Part shown: in pieces, positions 26,454 to 34,420 of the stretch
Layout: each line of letters opens with the position of its first letter
How positions within the stretch are numbered: the first letter of the stretch is position 1
Assembly (NCBI RefSeq): GCF_001695855.1
Contig: NZ_MBSS01000023.1
Span: 310,001 to 374,000 of the forward strand
DNA length: 64,000 bases
From: Ensifer sp. LC163
Lineage (GTDB): Bacteria; Pseudomonadota; Alphaproteobacteria; Rhizobiales; Rhizobiaceae
Reading direction: 5' to 3'
Position numbers and translations under genes: made by a program
Notes under the pieces: generated by a model
What the model was told of the DNA's origin: nothing
What the model saw: only the letters and a program-made list of their open reading frames with translations
The model's database searches: none

Positions 26454-27430
26454 TACCAGACTCCCTTTCCGGTCAGGCGCTTGGAGACGAAGTGGGCGAT
26501 CACGATCATCATCGTGCCGAGCACGGCCTTGAACAGGCCGGCCGCCGTTGCCAGCGAATACTCGCCGGTCTGCAACCCGATGCGGTAGACATAGGTGTCG
26601 ACGATATCGATCTTGCTGCGCACCACGTCGTTGGAGAGGTTGATCACCTGGTTGAGGTCGGCGTTGAGGAACATGCCGGCATTGAGGATGAACAGCGTCG
26701 CAATCGTCGGCACGATGCCCGGCAGGGTGACGTGGCGGATCTTCTGCCAGCGGTTGGCGCCGTCGATCTCGGCGGCATCATAAAGCTGCTGGTCGATGGC
26801 GATGATGGCGGCGAGATAGAGCAGGCTGTCCCAACCGGCCGAACGCCAGATTTCGGTAAAAACGAGCACCCAGCGGATGGCGCCGGTATCGGTCATGAAC
26901 GACCGCGGCGCCATGCCGGCCATGCCCATGAGATTGTTGACGGCACCGTCGGTCGGCGACAGCGCGGCGATGAAGATGCCGGCGATCACCACCCAGGACA
27001 GGAAATGCGGCAGGTAAATCGCCGACTGGATGAACTTGCGCAGCGAACCGCCGCGGACCTCGTTCAGCAACAGCGCGACGATGATCGGCACCGGCAGGAA
27101 GAACACCATCTTCATCGCCGAGATGATCAGCGTATTGGCCAGCACCTGCCAGAACACCGGCGAGGAGAACAGCACCTGGAAATGCTTGATGCCCACCCAG
27201 ATGTTGGGCGGGACGATCCTGACCTGTTCGAAGGCGATGCGCGCTTCCCAGATCGGCAGGTAATGGAAGACGAGGAAGAACAGGATGCCCGGCGCCATCA
27301 TGACGTAATAGGGCCACCAGCGACGCCAGCCATCGGCGGCGAGCGCGAGGCGTCCCAGCCTGCGGCGTGCGCTCGATTTGGGAACGTTCCCAAACTTAGG
27401 CGAAATCATCGCCTCCTCGCGATTGGTCAT
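26453..27430 (-). CDS. Carbohydrate ABC transporter permease (LplB/YteP-like)
   Basis: The permease of about 325 residues has an EAA loop DAAEIDGANRWQKIRHVTLPG and about six membrane segments after an N-terminal arginine-rich cytosolic tail. The start is uncertain: ATG 27430 follows GGGAGGGGG, and ATG 27409 follows GAGGAGG more closely. The gene begins 4 bases after lacI. An 18-base perfect palindrome, TTTGGGAACGTTCCCAAA, lies inside the first codons at 27377-27394 and looks like an operator embedded in coding sequence. Confidence 0.92.
   Translation of the reverse strand: MTNREEAMISPKFGNVPKSSARRRLGRLALAADGWRRWWPYYVMMAPGILFFLVFHYLPIWEARIAFEQVRIVPPNIWVGIKHFQVLFSSPVFWQVLANTLIISAMKMVFFLPVPIIVALLLNEVRGGSLRKFIQSAIYLPHFLSWVVIAGIFIAALSPTDGAVNNLMGMAGMAPRSFMTDTGAIRWVLVFTEIWRSAGWDSLLYLAAIIAIDQQLYDAAEIDGANRWQKIRHVTLPGIVPTIATLFILNAGMFLNADLNQVINLSNDVVRSKIDIVDTYVYRIGLQTGEYSLATAAGLFKAVLGTMMIVIAHFVSKRLTGKGVW
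27377..27394. promoter_or_regulatory. LacI-type operator inside permease coding sequence
   Basis: TTTGGGAACGTTCCCAAA is a perfect 18-base palindrome with the central CG typical of LacI/GalR operators. It lies within the permease 5' coding end, about 40 bases after the adjacent lacI gene. A related site is at 28510. Confidence 0.75.
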
Positions 27431-27434
27431 TCCC

Positions 27435-28481
27435 TTACCCCCTCCCGGAGCTGGCTGCGCGTCTGGGCTGGTTGAGCGACAGATCGGCCAACGAGCCGCG
27501 CTCGATAAGCCGGCATGGCATGAACACCCGGCCATGCTCGGGGCGGCCGGCGATTTCGTCGAACAGGCAGTCGACGGCGCGCACGCCGATCTCCCGCCCG
27601 GGCTTGGCGACCGTCGTCAGTCCCGGCCAGGAAAACGCCCCGGCGGGAATGCCGTCGAACCCCAGGATCGAGACATCCTCAGGGCAGCGCAACCCGGCTT
27701 CGCGCACGGCGACCATGGCGCCGAGCGCCATGAGATCGTTGGCGGCGAATACAGCGAGATGGCCGACCCGGTCGCGTTGCAGGAGCCGCATCATCGCCGT
27801 GCGCCCACCTTCAACGGTGTATTCGCCATCCTCCATCGGCAATGCCGCCGGGTCGATGTCGCGATCGACGCAATGCTCATGGAAGGTCCGCAGAAACCGG
27901 GCGCGCGCGATGCGCGACTTCGGCCCCAGGATCAGTGCCGGTGCATGATGCCCCTTGGAAACCAAGTGGTCCATGCCGAGCCGTACGGCCTGGGCGATAT
28001 CGGAACCGACGCTGGAGGTCGCCGGAAAACGCTCGGCACTCGAGCCGATCAGCACGAAGGGCAGCCCGAACCGGTCGAGATCGTCGAAATTGTCGGCGAC
28101 CGGATTGATGATGGCGCCATCGACCCGCGCCTGCCGCAGGGCCCGGAGATGGCTGGCTTCGCGGCTGTGATCCCAATCGGAAGAAAACACCAGGAGCGAG
28201 GTCCCGTTTTCGGCGGCGCGGTCCTGCGCGCCGCGCGCCACCTCGGCCCAGAACGGGTTGGTGATGTCTGGAATGACAAGGCCGAGCAGACCGGTACGGC
28301 CGGATCGCATGCCGACGGCGAGATCGTTGCGCTCATAGCCGACGGCACGGGCAGCATCGAGAACCCGCTCTCGCGCCTCATCCGTAACATTGGACGCGCC
28401 GGAGAGTGCCCGGCCGGCGGTGCTCTTGGACACCCCTGCCTTGCGCGCGACGTCAATGATCGTCGGTCGCCTCCGCTGCAT
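27435..28481 (-). CDS. LacI-family transcriptional regulator
   Basis: The 348-residue protein starts with the LacI HTH (TIIDVARKAGVSKSTAGRALSG, then hinge ERVLDAARAVGYERNDLAVGM) and continues with a periplasmic-binding-protein-like sensor domain (LGLVIPDITNPFWAEVARGAQD, DGAIINPVADNF, VSILGFDGIPAGAF). ATG 28481 is chosen because the HTH begins right there and GGGAGAG precedes it; upstream in-frame residues are non-homologous. As the first gene of the eight-gene operon, with GGGAACGTT palindromes before it and just after it, it probably represses itself and the transporter until a sugar-like inducer arrives. Confidence 0.93.
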   Translation of the reverse strand: MQRRRPTIIDVARKAGVSKSTAGRALSGASNVTDEARERVLDAARAVGYERNDLAVGMRSGRTGLLGLVIPDITNPFWAEVARGAQDRAAENGTSLLVFSSDWDHSREASHLRALRQARVDGAIINPVADNFDDLDRFGLPFVLIGSSAERFPATSSVGSDIAQAVRLGMDHLVSKGHHAPALILGPKSRIARARFLRTFHEHCVDRDIDPAALPMEDGEYTVEGGRTAMMRLLQRDRVGHLAVFAANDLMALGAMVAVREAGLRCPEDVSILGFDGIPAGAFSWPGLTTVAKPGREIGVRAVDCLFDEIAGRPEHGRVFMPCRLIERGSLADLSLNQPRRAASSGRG

Positions 28482-28509
28482 CAGACACGCTCTCCCATGG
28501 CATGAACTC

Positions 28510-28525
28510 GTGGGAACGTTACCAC
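28510..28525. promoter_or_regulatory. LacI-type operator upstream of lacI
   Basis: GTGGGAACGTTACCAC is a near-perfect 16-base palindrome sharing the GGGAACGTT core with the internal site at 27377. It ends 29 bases upstream of the regulator's ATG, the place for autorepression. Confidence 0.65.
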
Positions 28526-28587
28526 GGCGATTTCGAGTCCGCAAGTCCGCCCCTTTTCGGGTGTGGTTTTGCCAGCAGTCGAGACGT

Positions 28588-28705
28588 TGAAAAGAAAAAG
28601 GCCACCATTCAGACGGCGGCCTCAAGGTGAGAGGTATAGCCTCCAGAGGGAACATCGCTATCGCAGCCGGGAGGATGGCTGCACATCAAGCGACCCTGAT
28701 AATGT
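28588..28705 (-). ncRNA. Candidate small RNA with anti-Shine-Dalgarno loop (alpha-r14-like)
   Basis: Read on the minus strand, three hairpins follow one another. The first is GCAGCC-ATCCTCCC-GGCTGC (28663-28682), which exposes a CCTCC anti-Shine-Dalgarno loop. The second is ATAGC/GCTAT enclosing CCCTCTGGAGG (28636-28661). The third is a terminator GGCCGCC-N8-GGTGGCC (28600-28621) followed by TTTTTCTTTT. This plan matches what I recall of the rhizobial alpha-r14 family (NfeR1/Smr14C2). The 5' end is approximate; a CATTAT box at 28699 may be the -10 element. No protein frame is needed to explain it. Confidence 0.5.
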
Positions 28706-28719
28706 GACAGCTCCGCGCC

Positions 28720-29027
28720 CGGTTCTCAATCAATGCAAAACCAGAACCAAAGCCGGAGTGGGATCGCTCTTCCAATATTCGGGTAGCCGCCGGGATTTTT
28801 TCCTACTCGGGAAGGCATCGCCTGTGTTGGCTCTGTGGAAGGCGCCCCGGCTTGAAACCGCCTTTGGACCCGGGTGACGGACAGCGCGGGGTTCGCCGTG
28901 GTTCCGTTCAATTCGGCGACTGCGCCGCGGTCGGCGATCTTGCTTGGCTGAGCCGAACAGAAGCCGCTGGCACCGACGACGGAAGCACCTGGAGACTGCG
29001 ACGGCTCAGCGCATCGGGCCCATCGCC
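28720..29027. other. Intergenic stretch, no gene seen
   Basis: About 300 bases between the candidate sRNA and the putative promoter at 29028. A minus-strand frame of about 100 codons crosses it but has no ribosome site and a shadow-like composition. I see no clear repeat or structure here. Confidence 0.35.
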
Positions 29028-29055
29028 TTGACATATGCTCCGTCGCATTTACGAT
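29028..29055 (+). promoter_or_regulatory. Possible sigma-70 promoter
   Basis: TTGACA at 29028-29033 and TACGAT at 29050-29055 are separated by 16 bases, a reasonable match to rhizobial housekeeping promoters. It faces the gene at 29274 with a long leader of about 210 bases. There is no other support. Confidence 0.3.
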
Positions 29056-29273
29056 AGTGGCATGCTGATCGTGACTTCATATGCCCTTCGAGAACCCGTG
29101 CGCCTCAAAGCGGGATCGTAACCCGGCCGCGGCTTTTGTCGTACGCGTCCGGGGCATGTCACTCCATCCCAGCTATCTCCCTTCTAGCTGAGACGATGAA
29201 ATCGATTGCCGGCTCGTACCGCCTCCAGCGGACTTCCTGATAGCGAGCAGGCCCTTAGTTCTCGACAGCGTAA

Positions 29274-30089
29274 ATGAAAAATATCCCGCAAACTGACAGC
29301 TGGCGCTCGGGCCTGTTCACCGAGTTCGACATCGTAACCGCATTCGGAGAAAGCCGGGCAGCGCTCGGCGAACTGTTCGATTGCGACATGCTGATGAGCG
29401 CACGACGCTCGGCCAGCGCGGGCAAACCTGAGCGCTTCGAACTGTGCTCGACGGCGCGTGTCAGCCTCGCCATCATCCACGCCCTCTGGCGCCACGCCGG
29501 CCTGACGCTTCGCGTGGCCGAGCAGGCGCTTTCCAACTGGCCGCAAGTCGTCGTGTCGGTCGCCCGCGTTGTCGACTTCGAGCCCGAAGCTTCTCAGGAC
29601 AATAGCGCAAGCTGGGAACCGGCCCATGCGGATCCCTTCCAGTTCTTCGGGCCGTTTGCCGAAGAAAGTCTGCCCGTCGCCGCGGTCGACGAATATATCG
29701 ACCTGATCGACGCGCGATTTCTGCTGTGGCGGAAACCGAAGCATGGTTCGCACGGGATCGCGGCCGCGATCCACGCCAGCCAAGAGCGCCTTCTTCTCGA
29801 CCCGCAGGACGCAGCCGCTCAAGCGCATTTTCTGGAGGCTGCCGGCTTTCTCAGGCGGCCGGCCGAGCACGAGTTGATCTGGTTGGGCTCGACGAGGGAC
29901 GAGCTGTTCCGCCCGACGTCGGCGTCAAGCGGCCCTCACGCTCCCGAGCGCTTGCCCACGGAAACCCTGATGGCCGAAGCAGGCAGCGCGGCGACATTGG
30001 CCACGAACTACCGCTCTAAACGCTCGGTCAATATCTCGCTTGCCGCCCGCGTCATGAAACGGCGGGCGCTCGGGCTGACCGTCAGATAA
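29274..30089 (+). CDS. Hypothetical protein upstream of nspC
   Basis: The 271-residue soluble protein is not recognised. Residues 14-85 (LFTEFDIVTAFGESRAALGELF, RFELCSTARVSLAIIHALWRHAGLTL) read like a MerR-like or winged HTH followed by a helical segment, so a DNA-binding role is possible but unproven. The C-terminal region is helical with an Arg/Lys-rich end (NYRSKRSV, MKRRALGLTVR). The start lacks a clear Shine-Dalgarno sequence. It lies 51 bases ahead of nspC on the same strand and may belong to that transcript. The opposite-strand frame over it is a shadow. Confidence 0.55.
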   Translation: MKNIPQTDSWRSGLFTEFDIVTAFGESRAALGELFDCDMLMSARRSASAGKPERFELCSTARVSLAIIHALWRHAGLTLRVAEQALSNWPQVVVSVARVVDFEPEASQDNSASWEPAHADPFQFFGPFAEESLPVAAVDEYIDLIDARFLLWRKPKHGSHGIAAAIHASQERLLLDPQDAAAQAHFLEAAGFLRRPAEHELIWLGSTRDELFRPTSASSGPHAPERLPTETLMAEAGSAATLATNYRSKRSVNISLAARVMKRRALGLTVR

Positions 30090-30140
30090 CCCTCCTCCTT
30101 TCCACCGACAGCGCAAGCTTTTGAAGACACAAGGCACATC

Positions 30141-31238
30141 ATGATCCAGACCCCCTATTATCTGATCGACAAGGCAAAGCTGCTTCGCAACATGGAGAAG
30201 ATTGCCTATGTGCGCGAACGATCAGGCGCCAAGGCGCTGCTCGCGCTCAAATGTTTCGCCACCTGGTCGGTGTTCGATCTGATGCGCGAATACATGGATG
30301 GCACGACCTCTTCCTCGCTCTACGAGGTGCGGCTCGGGCGCGAGAAATTCGGCGGCGAAACCCACGCCTACAGCGTCGCCTATGGCGACGGCGAAATCGA
30401 CGAGGTGATCGGCCATGCCGACAAGATCATCTTCAACTCGATCGGCCAGCTCGATCGCTTCACTGACAAGGCATCGGGCATTGCACGCGGCCTGCGCCTC
30501 AACCCGGGCATGAGCTCGTCCAGTTTCGACCTCGCCGATCCCGCCCGCCCCTTCAGCCGGCTTGGCGAATGGGATGCGGCCAGGGTCGAGGCGGTCATGG
30601 ACCGCATCAACGGCTTCATGATCCACAACAATTGCGAGAACAAGGATTTTGGCCTGTTCGACCGGATGCTGTCGGAGATCGAGGAAAAGTTCGGCGCGTT
30701 GCTTGCCTGCGCCGAGTGGATCAGCCTCGGCGGCGGCATTCACTTCACCGGCGACGATTATCCGGTCGATGCCTTCTGCGAGCGCCTGAAAGCCTTTTCG
30801 GGCCGCCATGGCGTTCAGGTCTACCTCGAGCCGGGCGAAGCCGCGATCACCAGGAGCACGACGCTCGAGACCACCGTTCTCGACACGCTCAACAACGGCA
30901 AGGATCTCGCCATCGTCGACAGCTCGATCGAGGCGCACATGCTCGACCTGCTGATCTACCGCGAAAGCGCAAAGGTCGAGCCGAATGCAGGGCCGCACAG
31001 CGTCATGATCTGCGGCAAGTCCTGCCTGGCTGGCGATATCTTCGGCGAGTTCCGCTTTCCCGAGCCGCTTGAGGTCGGCGACCGCGTCTCGTTCCAGGAC
31101 GCGGCCGGCTACACCATGGTCAAGAAGAACTGGTTCAACGGCGTCGGCATGCCTTCGATCGCCATCCGGGACCTTGACGGCAGCGTCAGGCTTGTCCGCG
31201 AATTCACCTTCGCCGACTACGAACAGAGCCTCTCCTAG
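30141..31238 (+). CDS. nspC: Carboxynorspermidine decarboxylase
   Basis: The 365-residue fold-type III PLP decarboxylase has the cofactor Lys37 in LLALKCFATW, the LGGGIHFTG glycine-rich phosphate loop and the cross-subunit Cys in ICGKSCLAGDIFGEF. The enzyme decarboxylates carboxynorspermidine or carboxyspermidine to the free triamine. With the next gene it forms the aspartate-semialdehyde-based spermidine/norspermidine route used by Rhizobiaceae and Vibrio in place of the SAM-dependent route. ATG 30141 follows a short gap after the unknown gene at 29274. A RIME-like element separates it from its partner. Confidence 0.92.
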   Translation: MIQTPYYLIDKAKLLRNMEKIAYVRERSGAKALLALKCFATWSVFDLMREYMDGTTSSSLYEVRLGREKFGGETHAYSVAYGDGEIDEVIGHADKIIFNSIGQLDRFTDKASGIARGLRLNPGMSSSSFDLADPARPFSRLGEWDAARVEAVMDRINGFMIHNNCENKDFGLFDRMLSEIEEKFGALLACAEWISLGGGIHFTGDDYPVDAFCERLKAFSGRHGVQVYLEPGEAAITRSTTLETTVLDTLNNGKDLAIVDSSIEAHMLDLLIYRESAKVEPNAGPHSVMICGKSCLAGDIFGEFRFPEPLEVGDRVSFQDAAGYTMVKKNWFNGVGMPSIAIRDLDGSVRLVREFTFADYEQSLS

Positions 31239-31239
31239 A

Positions 31240-31341
31240 GCATCCCGCCTTCAAGTGATGCCACTGAAGGCGGACAAGATGCTTTGGAATCAAAGGGCTG
31301 GAGCGTCCTTAGTGCGTTCTTCTGAACGCACGGCGCTCCAG
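31240..31341. repeat. RIME-like double palindrome between nspC and carboxynorspermidine synthase
   Basis: The first palindrome, 31240-31282, is GCATC..GATGC with inner GCCTTCA/TGAAGGC. The second, 31298-31341, is CTGGAGCG/CGCTCCAG with inner GTGCGTTC/GAACGCAC. The second keeps the same bulges (TCCTT-A on one side, GG on the other) as the RIME1-like copies at 4337 and 18312, with different but complementary stems. It begins immediately after the nspC stop. Confidence 0.65.
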
Positions 31342-31381
31342 GCCCGTCACGTCCCCAAGGGAAAAGGAGAAATCCCCCGAA

Positions 31382-32623
31382 ATGAAAAAGAACGTTCTCA
31401 TCATCGGCGCCGGTGGCGTGGCTCAGGTCGTGGCGCACAAGTGCGCACAGAACTGCGATGTACTGGGAGACATCCATATCGCATCCAGAACGGTCGAAAA
31501 GTGCCGCGCGATCGTCGACTCGATCCGCGAAAAGAAGAGCCTCAAGACCGATGTGACGCTCGAAGCCCAGGCGCTCGACGCCATGGATGTCGAGGCGACA
31601 AAGGCGCTGATCGAAAAGACCAAGGCCGGCATCGTCATCAATGTCGGCTCCGCCTTCGTCAACATGTCGGTGCTGCGCGCCTGCATGGATACGGGTGCTG
31701 CCTACATGGACACCGCGATCCACGAGGATCCGAAAAAGATCTGCGAGACGCCGCCTTGGTACGGCAACTACGAATGGAAGCGTGCGCAGGAATGCAAGGA
31801 GAAGGGCATCACCGCCATTCTCGGCATCGGCTTCGACCCCGGCGTGGTCAACGCCTATGCGCGCCTCGCCAAGGATCAGTATTTCGACAAGGTCACCGCC
31901 GTCGACATCGTCGACATCAATGCCGGCAGCCACGGCAAATATTTCGCCACCAACTTCGACCCGGAGATCAACTTCCGCGAATTTACCGGCGTCGTCTATT
32001 CCTGGCAGAACGGCCAGTGGCAGACCAATTCGATGTTCGAGATCGGCAAGGAATACGACCTGCCGGTCGTCGGCAAATGCAAGGCCTATATGACCGGCCA
32101 CGACGAAGTTCATTCGCTGGCCAAGCACATGGACGGCGCCGACGTCCGCTTCTGGATGGGTTTTGGCGATCACTACATCAACGTCTTCACCGTCTTGAAA
32201 AACCTCGGCCTGCTGTCGGAACAGCCGGTGAAAACGGCCGAAGGTCTCGAGGTCGTCCCGTTGAAGGTGGTCAAGGCGGTCCTGCCGGATCCGTCTTCGC
32301 TGGCGCCGAACTATCAGGGCAAGACCTGCATCGGCGATTTCGTCAAGGGCGTGAAGGACGGCGAGGAACGCGAAGTCTTCATCTACAACGTCGCCGACCA
32401 CCGGGAAGCCTTCGAAGAAGTGGGTTCGCAGGGCATTTCCTACACCGCCGGCGTGCCGCCGGTCGCCGCCGCCATGCTGATCGCTTCGGGCGAATGGGAT
32501 GTGAAGCGGATGGTCAACGTCGAGGAGCTGCCGCCGCGCCCGTTCCTCGACATCCTCAACCGGATCGGGCTTCCCACCCGCATCAGGGATGCGGACGGCG
32601 ACCGCGCGTTGACCTTCTCCTAA
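31382..32623 (+). CDS. Carboxynorspermidine synthase (saccharopine dehydrogenase family)
   Basis: The 413-residue protein has a Rossmann NAD(P)H site at the N terminus (MKKNVLIIGAGGVAQVVAH, GAGGVA at 9-14) and the saccharopine dehydrogenase C-terminal domain (GITAILGIGFDPGVVNAYARLA, GISYTAGVPPVAAAMLIASGEW). It condenses aspartate beta-semialdehyde with diaminopropane or putrescine and reduces the imine to carboxy(nor)spermidine, the substrate of NspC. AAAGGAGAAATCCCCCGAA precedes ATG 31382. A terminator follows at 32687, closing the unit. Which diamine is used cannot be told from sequence. Confidence 0.9.
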   Translation: MKKNVLIIGAGGVAQVVAHKCAQNCDVLGDIHIASRTVEKCRAIVDSIREKKSLKTDVTLEAQALDAMDVEATKALIEKTKAGIVINVGSAFVNMSVLRACMDTGAAYMDTAIHEDPKKICETPPWYGNYEWKRAQECKEKGITAILGIGFDPGVVNAYARLAKDQYFDKVTAVDIVDINAGSHGKYFATNFDPEINFREFTGVVYSWQNGQWQTNSMFEIGKEYDLPVVGKCKAYMTGHDEVHSLAKHMDGADVRFWMGFGDHYINVFTVLKNLGLLSEQPVKTAEGLEVVPLKVVKAVLPDPSSLAPNYQGKTCIGDFVKGVKDGEEREVFIYNVADHREAFEEVGSQGISYTAGVPPVAAAMLIASGEWDVKRMVNVEELPPRPFLDILNRIGLPTRIRDADGDRALTFS

Positions 32624-32686
32624 GCGAACAGAGCCGACTATCTCAGTAAGCCGTCATATCGAACGGTCTACAGAGGCAGAAGCGAG

Positions 32687-32727
32687 GCCCAATCATCACG
32701 AAGTGATTGGGCTTCCGCCATTTTTTT
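32687..32727 (+). terminator. Rho-independent terminator after carboxynorspermidine synthase gene
   Basis: A perfect 9-bp stem, GCCCAATCA/TGATTGGGC, with an 8-base loop is followed after TTCCGCCA by a T7 run, about 65 bases past the stop codon. Confidence 0.75.
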
Positions 32728-32849
32728 ACAGGCTCCTCGGCGCGGCCGTCGATGAGCACCCAGCTAGCGAAACGCTTCATTAACGCGATTCACTTAGCTG
32801 CCCGTACCCCGGCGTCTCGCCGGTTAACCACGTATGAGTTGCAAGTGAC

Positions 32850-33242
32850 ATGCCCCCATTGACTGCCCCGGTTCACAGTTTTCATCAAAAGATTGAATCG
32901 TTTTGCGAGCTCCGGCTCGCCCGCGCCCTTCCCAAGCACGACTACGAAAACCTCCGTCACTACATGCTGGACTTCGTGACCCGGCGTACGATGCCACCCC
33001 AGACCGGCAACAAGCTCGACTGGAAGGAAATCGGCGTCGCCTGCGATCTCGACGACGACAGTCTGCGGATCACGAAACGCCTCGCCAAGCACGGCTTCGA
33101 GGCCATCATTCGCTGGCTGAAGGGACCGAGCGCCAGCAGACCCGATAGAAAGCCGCCGACCGGCCAAGGCTGGGTCAAGGCGCCCGCGGCGCCGGCGCGC
33201 AGGATCGGTTTGGAACAACGGCGCGTAGGCGCCGCGCGCTAA
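32850..33242 (+). CDS. Hypothetical protein
   Basis: The 130-residue protein has no recognised family. The first 90 residues are helical with aromatic and charged positions (FHQKIESFCELRLARALPKHDYENLRHYMLDF, DWKEIGVACDLDDDSLRITKRLAKHGFEAIIRWLK), the second stretch resembling an HTH. The last 40 residues are proline/arginine-rich and probably disordered. There is no good Shine-Dalgarno sequence. It could be the DNA-binding N terminus of a lost recombinase or a small regulator; neither can be shown. It stands alone between a terminator and a convergent LysR gene. Confidence 0.45.
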   Translation: MPPLTAPVHSFHQKIESFCELRLARALPKHDYENLRHYMLDFVTRRTMPPQTGNKLDWKEIGVACDLDDDSLRITKRLAKHGFEAIIRWLKGPSASRPDRKPPTGQGWVKAPAAPARRIGLEQRRVGAAR

Positions 33243-33346
33243 ACATCCCCGCACGGCGTCCCCGGAATCGCTTTTGTTTTAGGGAACTGCGCCTCAGACT
33301 AAGCAACGGCAGCGGGCAGGACATCCATGTGCCGCGCCCGCGGCAT

Positions 33347-34264
33347 TCAGGACGCTGACAGCTCGATCTTCGGCCACGTCTTTTGCGCCGACGTCTCGGT
33401 TTCGCTCGAAGCCGAATGCCGCTCCCTAAAGGCGGCGGCAAGGGTTTGCAGGGCCTTGCGGGATCGCGCATCGGTCAAGGTCGAATGCAGAACGATCTCC
33501 GAGGACGGAAGCGGCGGCAGGCCGAACCGCTTGCTGACTTCGACCGTATCGGAGGGTGCAAGGCGGCATGAGAAGGGGGCAACGGCGAGCCCCGCCGAAA
33601 CTGCCGCGTTGACGGCAGTCGACACGCCGACGAACACCTCGACCCAGGGAACGCCAGCCGCATCGAGCGCGCGGGTGGCGATATCGCGCACGCCGCAGAG
33701 CGGCGCAAGCGCCGCCAAGCGAAGCGGTTCACCCGGCGCGCGTGCGAAGCCCGGTGAAGCGAACCAGCCGAAGTGTTCCGGTCCAAGCGTCTCGCCGTCG
33801 CGCCGGTCCTCGTCGCGGCGGATGATGACGGCATCGAGCTCGCCACGATCAAAGGCGCCAAGCAGGTTTCGCGATGTCTCGAGCCTGACCTCGATGCACA
33901 ATCCCGGGTCATGGGCATAAAGACGCGCCAGCAAGGTCGGCACTTCGGGCCCGGCGACATGGGCGGCGATGCCAAGGCCGAAGCGGCGACGCGTGGACGA
34001 CAGCCCGGCCAGGGCTCGCTCATGGGCGGCAAGGAATTCGCGCGCGCCCTCGATGAAGACGGCGCCCTGTGCCGAAAGCCGGACCTGTCTCGGCGTCCGC
34101 TCGAGCAGCCTGACCCCGAGCCGATCTTCGAGCCGTTTCAACTTGACGCTGATCGCCCCTTGCGTGCTGCCGAGGAACTCCGCCGCGCGGGTAAAACTCT
34201 GGAAATCGGCAATCGCGACAAATGCCTGAACCGCGTCCACATCCAGCGTCGTCATTCCAATCAT
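33347..34264 (-). CDS. LysR-family transcriptional regulator
   Basis: The 305-residue protein has the LysR HTH at residues 4-65 (VQAFVAIADFQSFTRAAEFLGSTQGAISVKLKRLEDRLGVRLLERT) and a periplasmic-binding-type effector domain (LGIAAHVAGPEVPTLLARLY, GELDAVIIRRDED, SAGLAVAPFSC). The start is ATG 34264 or 34255. It is divergent from an MFS transporter at 34421 that it likely controls; the 156-base space contains an ACAA-N5-TTGT dyad (34297-34309) of the T-N11-A type LysR proteins prefer. The effector is unknown. Confidence 0.92.
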   Translation of the reverse strand: MIGMTTLDVDAVQAFVAIADFQSFTRAAEFLGSTQGAISVKLKRLEDRLGVRLLERTPRQVRLSAQGAVFIEGAREFLAAHERALAGLSSTRRRFGLGIAAHVAGPEVPTLLARLYAHDPGLCIEVRLETSRNLLGAFDRGELDAVIIRRDEDRRDGETLGPEHFGWFASPGFARAPGEPLRLAALAPLCGVRDIATRALDAAGVPWVEVFVGVSTAVNAAVSAGLAVAPFSCRLAPSDTVEVSKRFGLPPLPSSEIVLHSTLTDARSRKALQTLAAAFRERHSASSETETSAQKTWPKIELSAS

Positions 34265-34420
34265 CCGATTTTGTTATCTCTGAAATAGCTACGCATACAA
34301 TTCAGTTGTGATCAAGGCCCGACTATGGTGCCCCGGTCCCCAAGCGATATCAATTCGGGCGGAGCGTGTCGAAAGGCCTTACCCGGATTTCCACGCGACC
34401 CGCCGCAGCATCGAAAGACC

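Noticed and set aside
28726-29034. Minus-strand frame of 102 codons upstream of the candidate sRNA
   Set aside because: It has no ribosome site, an odd composition and no homology pattern; left as non-coding.
32850-33242. Reading it as an integrase or transposase fragment
   Set aside because: No catalytic residues, inverted repeats or tyrosine motif are visible, so it is kept as hypothetical.
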